Shown in pieces: positions 1-5,500 of a DNA stretch of 6,958 nucleotides. The number at the start of each line of letters is the position of its first letter. Position 1 is the first letter of the stretch. A model generated the notes under the pieces. That model did no database searches. It was not told the origin of the DNA and saw nothing but the letters and a program-made list of their open reading frames with translations. The stretch comes from an uncultured Prevotella sp. (GTDB lineage: Bacteria; Bacteroidota; Bacteroidia; Bacteroidales; Bacteroidaceae), in assembly GCA_937892695.1 (NCBI GenBank), contig CALBJK010000141.1, forward strand, positions 1-6,958, written 5' to 3'. Made by a program: the position numbers and the translations under genes.

Positions 1-1475
1 CCCGAGTAGCCGGGCTTGCCCTGAAGCGCGCCGTTCACGCCCGATATGTCCTCAAAGAACTTCAGCTGCAGGTTCAGCAGCTCCGATATCCCGATGTTGG
101 TCGAGTTGCTGCTTATCTGCTGCGGCGCAGGTACGCCGGGCTTGGGCTTGTACACCACCAGACCGTCGAAGCGCGACCACTCGTCGGCGATGTCTTCCAT
201 CGAAAAGCCGTCGGGTTCGCAACCTTCCGGAAACAGCAACGCTCCCTTCGCGCTCGCCCTCATCACAAAGTCGTACAGCATAATCAGACGGTTGGTGTAA
301 CGCTGCTGGTCTATCACGTCGGCCACGAACGAGTGTATCTCGCCGTCGATGAACGGATATGCCTTGAACACGTAGGGATGCCCCTTGTGCTCGTAGGGTG
401 TCTCGCCCTCCTGCAGTATGTCGCCGAACGGTGTCAGATAGGAGTAATACCAGTAGCTGTCCATCATCCACGTGGTTTCTATCAGCGGTATGTCGTCCTC
501 GGCCATTCCGGCCGCCTCGCCCTGGGCTATGCGCTGACGGTTCACCGCCCCGACCATCTCGTCATAGTCCTCGATGTCTATCTTGTACACGTCGCCGTTG
601 TTGTAGTCGTGGCAGCGGTAGCGCGGCTTGCTCTCCTTGCGCCACACCTCTATCACGCGGCAACGGGTAGGGTCGCTCGTGAAAAGGAAGTCGTAGTTCT
701 CTATCCGGCTGTAGCCGAAACGCTCGGCAAAGCCCATGAGGAACTGCTTGTTGTGCGCCAGCGAGTATATCTCCTTGAAGCGGCGGTAGTCGTCGGGCGA
801 CTTGGCGAACTGGGCGCACAGCGTCTCGAACGACACGTCGTGCACCTCGCCCAGCATCGACACGTCCCAGCCGCGGAAGTCGCGCATGTTGTTGTCGATG
901 AAGAAGTTGTTGGGGTTCACGTAGTCTGTCCAGCAGTCCAGCTTCTCCTGTCGCCAGCCGTACCACTTGCGGTGCACTATCAGCCCGCCTATGAGGAACT
1001 CCTCCATCGTCCGTGCGTACACCTCGGTCATGCGGTTGAGCTGCATGTTGCATTGCAGGATGGTGGTCATCGTCTCGCCCAGACGCTGCTCGTCGCGGTC
1101 GCGGGCGTAGCACGTCGGCTCTTTCGACTGGCTGCGGTACACGCCCAGCACGTTCCTCACCAAGCGGCGTATGAGGTTGTTCTTCAGCGGCACGTTGCCG
1201 TGCCTGCTTATATACTCCTCCTCGGTCATGGTCTCCTTGCAGCCGTTCTCGTCCACCTCTATCATGTCCCTCCACTGGTCGCCGTAGGTGTAGCGTTTGT
1301 TGCGCTCACGGTCGCGGCGGAAGTCGTCCATGTTGTTCCAGTACTGCTGAGCCTCCAGCAGCACGTCGAACGCCCTGCGGTTCTCGTACATGCGCTTGGA
1401 GAACTCCACGCTGTCTATGTCCTCATCTCGCTTCGCCACGACACTGCTCTTTCTGAATAGCTTGTTCTGCTTCAT
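1..1475 (-). CDS. Phage portal protein, P22/crAss-like type (C-terminus beyond left edge)
   Basis: The minus-strand frame from the ATG at 1475-1473 stays open for 491 codons to the window edge, so the C-terminus is missing. Portal proteins form the dodecameric ring at the capsid vertex through which DNA is packaged and ejected; P22-like members are usually about 600-725 residues. Features recalled for portals of Bacteroidota podovirus-like and crAss-like phages are present: RYTYGDQW (residues 61-68) near the N-terminus, NNLIRRLVRNVLG (99-111), DYVNPNNFFID (184-194), DVIDQQRYTNRL (396-407) followed by ASAKGALLFPEG (417-428), and FFEDISGVNGALQG (473-486) near the visible end. A purine-rich AGAAG lies 7 nt before the ATG, supporting this start. 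Isoleucine is written mostly as ATA (19 of 26 codons), odd for such GC-rich DNA. The identification rests on recalled family resemblance, not a search. Longer open frames in this interval on other frames are shadows. Confidence 0.85.
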   Translation of the reverse strand, partial: MKQNKLFRKSSVVAKRDEDIDSVEFSKRMYENRRAFDVLLEAQQYWNNMDDFRRDRERNKRYTYGDQWRDMIEVDENGCKETMTEEEYISRHGNVPLKNNLIRRLVRNVLGVYRSQSKEPTCYARDRDEQRLGETMTTILQCNMQLNRMTEVYARTMEEFLIGGLIVHRKWYGWRQEKLDCWTDYVNPNNFFIDNNMRDFRGWDVSMLGEVHDVSFETLCAQFAKSPDDYRRFKEIYSLAHNKQFLMGFAERFGYSRIENYDFLFTSDPTRCRVIEVWRKESKPRYRCHDYNNGDVYKIDIEDYDEMVGAVNRQRIAQGEAAGMAEDDIPLIETTWMMDSYWYYSYLTPFGDILQEGETPYEHKGHPYVFKAYPFIDGEIHSFVADVIDQQRYTNRLIMLYDFVMRASAKGALLFPEGCEPDGFSMEDIADEWSRFDGLVVYKPKPGVPAPQQISSNSTNIGISELLNLQLKFFEDISGVNGALQGKPGYS

Positions 1476-1565
1476 GCTGTATCTTCTTGATTTAGAATGC
1501 AAAGACAATGCAAACGAGCGGCAAGAGAGCTTACTCTTGGTCGCCCGAGTGCAGCTTATTTTCTG

Positions 1566-1573
1566 CAAAATTA
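1566..1573 (-). promoter_or_regulatory. Candidate Bacteroidota -7 element for the portal gene
   Basis: Read on the minus strand this is TAATTTTG, an exact fit to the Bacteroidota -7 consensus TAnnTTTG. The best -33 candidate is ATTG at 1593-1590, only 16 nt upstream of it, where 19-21 nt is usual, so the -33 half is weak. If used, transcription would start near 1560 and leave a leader of about 85 nt before the portal ATG. The element overlaps one copy of a TTATATGTA repeat, so a repressor acting on the neighbouring cargo pair could also affect it. Portal transcription could instead come by read-through from upstream minus-strand genes. Confidence 0.3.
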
Positions 1574-1619
1574 TATGTAAATATGACGGCAATTCTTATA
1601 TGTATTAACATACATGCCG
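1571..1619. repeat. Operator-like direct and inverted repeats in the divergent control region
   Basis: TTATATGTA occurs twice in direct orientation, at 1571-1579 and 1596-1604, 25 nt apart. The second copy runs into an inverted repeat, ATGTAT (1600-1605), spacer TAAC, ATACAT (1610-1615). A second, off-centre pair CGGCA (1587-1591) and TGCCG (1615-1619) brackets it. The cluster sits 20-70 nt upstream of the plus-strand -33 box and over the candidate minus-strand promoter. The DUF2442 protein carries a helix-turn-helix, so these repeats are natural candidates for autoregulatory sites. That role is inferred, and AT-rich DNA produces such short repeats by chance fairly often. Confidence 0.35.
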
Positions 1620-1639
1620 AATTTTATACATGAAAACAT

Positions 1640-1670
1640 TTTGTGGATATAAATTTATTACCTAAATTTG
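1640..1670 (+). promoter_or_regulatory. Bacteroidota-type promoter for the DUF4160-DUF2442 pair
   Basis: A -33 TTTG (1640-1643) is followed after exactly 19 nt by TAAATTTG (1663-1670), which matches the Bacteroidota primary sigma factor consensus (TTTG, 19-21 nt, TAnnTTTG). Expected transcription start is about 1675-1677, giving a leader of roughly 15 nt before the ATG at 1692. The cargo pair therefore has its own promoter, on the strand opposite to the phage structural genes. This is the best single clue to the host phylum. Confidence 0.75.
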
Positions 1671-1691
1671 CGGAAATTTCATAACAAGCAG

Positions 1692-1925
1692 ATGCCTACC
1701 ATATTCTTCTACTTAGGATTGAGGTTCTTTTTCTTCACCAACGAGCACAAGCCGCCCCACATCCACGTAAGGAGCAGTGACGGAAAGGCCAAGTTCAGTC
1801 TGGCCGACGGTTCAATGATGGGGGAATGCACATTGAAACCAAAAGACCTGAAAAAGGCTAAAGAAATAATGCAGGAAAAACGCGAAGAATTCCTGCAGGA
1901 GTGGTATAACGTACACGGAGAGTGA
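1692..1925 (+). CDS. DUF4160 family protein, first gene of a toxin-antitoxin-like pair
   Basis: A 77-residue protein. It starts with MPTIF, continues with the aromatic run RFFFF (residues 11-15), and then has the DUF4160 signature EHKPPHIHV (18-26), where conserved His residues follow the proline pair. Next come a beta-rich stretch with GKAKFSL (31-37) and a charged C-terminal helix ending in EWYNVH (70-75). This is normal length for the family. A TTG at 1668 is in frame, but it lies inside the -7 promoter box, so the ATG at 1692 is the start. The family has no established biochemical function that I know of. It recurrently sits next to DUF2442 genes, which is why the pair is suspected to be toxin-antitoxin-like. 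The next gene follows closely on the same strand, either overlapping the stop by 4 nt (GTG 1922) or 14 nt after it (ATG 1940), so the two are almost certainly co-transcribed. No signal peptide or membrane segment is seen. Confidence 0.85.
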   Translation: MPTIFFYLGLRFFFFTNEHKPPHIHVRSSDGKAKFSLADGSMMGECTLKPKDLKKAKEIMQEKREEFLQEWYNVHGE

Positions 1926-1939
1926 TAAAAACAGCTGTC

Positions 1940-2353
1940 ATGAACATAAGAAAACTTTGGTTTGCAAACAACCGTATCTATATCCAGACCACTGACGGGG
2001 AGCAACTTTACCAGTCGCTGTATTTCTATCCGCGATTGCTTCACGCCACTGCTGAGCAACTTGCCGACTGCGAGCTGTGGGACGACGGCATACACTGGAA
2101 CGAGCTTGACGAGGATGTCAGCCTTGAAAGTTTCCGTTATCCGGAGACTAAAGAACCTGCACCCGGCTTGCAGACAGCGTTTCTGACCAATCCTGAACTC
2201 AATGTCTCGGCCGTGGCACGGCGTCTCGGGATAAGGCAGAGCCTTCTGGCCAGCTACATCAAGGGTACAAAGAAACCTTCAACGGAACGTAAGGCACAGA
2301 TTCTCGATGCCATACACGACATCGGGCGCTCGCTTATGAGCGTGAATTTCTGA
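1940..2353 (+). CDS. DUF2442 protein with C-terminal helix-turn-helix, probable autoregulator
   Basis: A 137-residue protein with two parts. Residues 1-65 match the DUF2442 pattern: IRKLWFANNRIYI (3-15), then TTDGEQLYQSL (17-27), and the typical ending IHWNELDEDVSLESF (51-65). After a proline-rich linker (68-77), residues 82-132 form a helix-turn-helix of XRE-like appearance, with VSAVARRLGI (89-98) and SLLASYIKGTKKPS (101-114). The start was set at the ATG because the family domain begins there. An in-frame GTG at 1922 would add six residues and overlap the upstream stop as GTGA, a translational-coupling arrangement, so it cannot be excluded. A DNA-binding tail on the second gene of a pair fits an antitoxin or transcriptional repressor acting on the upstream repeats and promoter. 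This is inference; no member is known to me to be proven in that role. Confidence 0.85.
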   Translation: MNIRKLWFANNRIYIQTTDGEQLYQSLYFYPRLLHATAEQLADCELWDDGIHWNELDEDVSLESFRYPETKEPAPGLQTAFLTNPELNVSAVARRLGIRQSLLASYIKGTKKPSTERKAQILDAIHDIGRSLMSVNF

Positions 2354-2397
2354 CCCGCACCTTTCCACTTCACGCCTCTTCCCCCAAAAAACATGTA

Positions 2398-2419
2398 GGG
2401 AAGCACGACCCGTGAGTCC
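2398..2419. repeat. Imperfect palindrome, first copy
   Basis: CACG (2404-2407) and CGTG (2411-2414) pair around a 3-nt loop. After two mismatches the outer GGA (2399-2401) and TCC (2417-2419) pair as well. It follows TGTAG in the same way as the second palindrome 74 bp further on, suggesting that both derive from one repeat family. No T-run follows on either strand, so it does not look like a classical intrinsic terminator. Confidence 0.4.
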
Positions 2420-2471
2420 GCTCGAACACACCCGCGCGTCTGCCTCCAAGCAGCCGTGCCACCCGCCTGTA

Positions 2472-2494
2472 GAGACGACACTCTGGTGCGTCTC
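2472..2494. repeat. Hairpin-forming palindrome, second copy; possible transcript end or stabiliser
   Basis: GAGACG (2472-2477) pairs with CGTCTC (2489-2494). With A2478 bulged, CAC (2479-2481) pairs with GTG (2486-2488), giving a nine-pair stem and a TCTG loop. It lies between the convergent stops of the cargo pair (2353) and the large minus-strand gene (2568). It could therefore stop or protect either transcript, but no U-tract follows. Short palindromes of this kind resemble REP-type intergenic elements. Confidence 0.45.
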
Positions 2495-2567
2495 CCCAAG
2501 CGGAATGCCGTCCACTAACGCGCGTCTTCCCAACCGTACATGCCACCCACCGCCCAACCACTGACCA

Positions 2568-5500
2568 CTAATCGCTCTTCCCGTCGGCCTTTTCCATTTC
2601 CCTGATTGTTTCTTTCTTCAGCTCCAATATCTCGGCTTCAAGCTCTTTTGCCTTGGCCGTGTCGCCTTGCTCTTGGAAAATGTCATACGCTTGTTTCATA
2701 CGGCTGTAAACCATGCTCGCCCTGCGCAGCACATTGTAGTCGGGGTCTCCGGCAATCTCGCCTGTCAGCTCCATCTTCTTCGTCAGCGGCAGACTCATGT
2801 CGCCCTTTATCGCGCTGAACTCGCTCTGCTTCGCCCGGTAGCGGTCCATATAGCCGAAGAACTTCTCGTCGATGCCCCTGCCAGCGGTGCGCTCGTCGGT
2901 GGTCATGAGCACACGGTTGGCAAGCGGCACATAACGCCAGTCGAAGTCCTTGCCGCCTTGGCCGACCGCGATAAGGTTGCGCAACTGGTTGGCCAGGGTG
3001 AAGAAACCTCCGGTGTATTGCTTCAGCAGGTATTCCCACTGGGCAGGATTGATGTCCACCGCGCCCTTGCGGTACTTGTTGCCCCCGCTCGCGTCGTTCA
3101 GCGCTGCTGCAAGGTTCACGAGGTCGGGGTTGGCGTTCTTGTAAGCCTTTGTCCACTCGGGCATGTACTTGTTGTAAGGGGTATCCTTCCATATCGGAGT
3201 GCCGTACCAAGTGCGGTTGCCAAGAGCTTCCACTGTGGGCTTCACTGCGCTCGGCCACAAGCCATCCGTGCCTTCCATCAAATCGACAGGCAGTATCTGG
3301 CTCACCTGCGTAAGCACGTCTCCGGCCACGACTTCCTCTCCGTGGAACAATGCGCTGCCCATCAGCTCGCCGAGACCGTAAGCCGCGCGGTATTCTATCG
3401 GTAGCGGCACTTTCACCCACGTGTCCCCGGGGCCTTTAAAGACAAAGTTCTGCCGCCTCGTGTGCTTTGGTATGTCCCAGTACTCGTCGTCGCCGTCGTC
3501 GCCCGACATGAGCGATGCGACCAACAAGCCCAAGGCCACATTCGCGGCAACAGCCACGGACATTTTCACGGGATGGCGCATCGCGTACTTGCCGAAGTTT
3601 CCGAACGTACCTTGCAAGGCGGCGTTCCAGAAGATGAGGAACGCGCGGCCTGTGCCGCCGACAAATGCGGCGGTGCGTCCAAGCAGCGTCTGCCCGTTGG
3701 CTCGCAGGAACTTGTCGCCCGCGCCTTTCTTGTTGAAGTTGACGCTTATCTCCTTCGAGTCCCATATCGAGCGGTCGAGCGAACGCCCTGCCTCGCGGCT
3801 CGTCACGAACGCCGCGAACCTTGCGCGGCTCTCAATGCTCCGCCCTATCTCGCCCAACCATTCGAGGGCGGCGGAGGCGGGGATTTTGCCTTTCACGGCC
3901 TTGATGGCCTTTTCCACCTGCTTCTTGTGGGCATCGATGTCGGCCATGCGCACAAAGCCTGTCTCGCCGCCGTTCATCATGAACTGGTGGAACATCTTCT
4001 CCGTCGGGTTGTTCATGTCGAGCGTGCCTTTGCGGTACTTGGCGAACAGGATTTTCATCCTTGCCAACGGCAGCTTGGCGTAGTTCTTGTTGAACCGGGC
4101 GGCATAGCGCGGGCTTTCCTTCACCCAGACAAGACTGTTGGCATACACAAGGTCGCGGACAAAGTTGCTTGCCACAAAGTCGGGCTGCAACGTTGTATAG
4201 AGGGACGACAGCGTCCTGTTCACGTCGCCAACCAAGCCGAGGATTGCGCCTATCGAGCCTGATATGTCGTTGTCGGGGTTGGTCTGTCCGTTCAACGCCT
4301 GCGCCAACCGTGGGTTGCCGTTGACGGTCAGCACGTAGTCCTTGCCGCCCCGCTTCACGATTACCTGGTGCTGGTGCAGGTCGCGGCTCTCCACCACGCG
4401 GTAGGGTATGTTCACGGCATCCTTGCCACGCTTGTACTTGTCGGGCTCCGCTTCTGCAAGCTGCTGCATACGCTCCTCGAAGTCGCGCATCTTGCGTTCC
4501 ACCTCGGCGGGGCTGTCGTTGCTGTCGATGTTGTCCGGGAACACCGGCTTCCATTCGTCGGCCACGTCGTCGTATTTCAGCCACAGCTCGCTAACGCTCA
4601 CAAGGTCGCTCGGATGGTTCAGGGCGAAGTTGAGGAACTTCTGCTTCACCAGAGTGTTCCTGTTGCCCTGCATTATCGCGCTCTCGGCCATCGACTCCAT
4701 GTTGGCAAACGGGTCGTCGGCCTTGCTCTTGCGGCCTTTGGCGGTCTTTATCGGAGCGTTGAACGCGCTGTGCCTGCCGTCCAAGTAGGCGTAAGCTTCA
4801 TCACTTGTCTTCTCGTCGAAGCCACGGAGGGGAATGTAGTAGTCGTACATGGCCTTCATGTCCTCGTATGCCGTCTTACTCATCAGTCCGCTTTCATAGA
4901 CCTTCGACAGCGTGGCTTCGGTCACGGCGTTCACCTTCTTCCACAGCTCCGTGGTGTCGTGTGCGCCCTCGTAGTCGTCAACCATCTGCTTCGCCGCCGT
5001 CTCTGCCGCTTTCACATCGGCCTCGCCCGTCAAGGCGGTAAGGCCGGCATAGTCGCGCTGCCGCTTCTTTCCGATGAAGTCCTGCAAGGTCTGCTTTCCG
5101 TTGGGATGCTCCTTTTGGTACTTCTCGAAGTCGGCCTTAGCGTCGCGCTCGGCCATCTTCCGGTTGCGCTCCAGTCCGTGTTTGGCCATCATGTAGTCGA
5201 TAAGCTCAGCGCGGGCCGTGGCGTTCTTGGCCAGCTTGCCCACCCTTTCCATCAGCGGCTTGAACAGCAGGTTGTGGAAAGCATCGCACTCCGCCTTGTT
5301 TACGGAGGAAAGACGGTTCTCGCCAAGGTAGGCGTTCTCGAAGCCGTCAACGTCCTCGATGTGCGTCCCTTTCTTGCCTTCGGCTTTCAGAATGGCAACC
5401 ATCGCCACTTTCACGGCAAGCATACTGTCTTGCAACGCTTCCTGCGACTGGTACAGCCCACTGCTCACGCGCCTCTCGTACATGTCACGCGCAATGGCTT

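Larger units (their letters stand above)
2354..2567. repeat. Noncoding pocket with degenerate GC-rich repeats between convergent genes
   Basis: No convincing gene lies in these 214 bases, which separate two convergent stop codons. The segment is made of related units. TGTAGGGA (2394-2401) and TGTAGAGA (2468-2475) each open an imperfect palindrome. GCGTCT recurs at 2436, 2488 and 2522, each time followed by a C-rich stretch with CCAA. The block from CGCGCGTCT (2433-2441) to TGCCACCC (2457-2464) reappears as CGCGCGTCT (2519-2527) to TGCCACCC (2541-2548). This looks like an old, diverged cluster of short intergenic repeats, perhaps of host type. The small open frames crossing it have no recognisable protein features. 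Confidence 0.6.

Noticed and set aside
562..1275. Minus-strand open frame of 237 codons inside the portal region
   Set aside because: It is on the same strand as the portal but frame-shifted, and its product is Arg/Gly-rich. The portal frame is continuous and carries the family motifs.
333..1460. Long plus-strand open frame of 375 codons
   Set aside because: It lies antisense to the well-supported portal frame. Its product is a low-complexity Val/His/Leu-rich string with no recognisable domain, typical of an antisense frame opened by GC-rich codon bias.
1709..2095. Minus-strand open frame of 128 codons across the cargo pair
   Set aside because: It is antisense to both DUF4160 and DUF2442 genes, which have clear family motifs and a promoter on the plus strand.
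2381..2396. C-run and A-run after the cargo pair as an intrinsic terminator
   Set aside because: No stable stem precedes the run, and on the plus strand it is A-rich rather than T-rich. It could only help the minus strand, where no suitable hairpin sits immediately before it.
2394..2553. Possible CRISPR array because of repeated GCGTCT units
   Set aside because: The units are short and diverged, and their spacing is irregular (52 and 34 bp). There is no uniform repeat or spacer and no cas gene nearby.
2254..2561. Several short minus-strand open frames through the intergenic pocket
   Set aside because: Three overlapping frames cover the same repeat-rich DNA, none has a recognisable motif, and the underlying sequence is better explained as noncoding repeats.
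2683..3420. Paired 245-codon open frames on both strands
   Set aside because: Both are out-of-frame shadows of the LPD38-like C-terminal part of the polyvalent gene.
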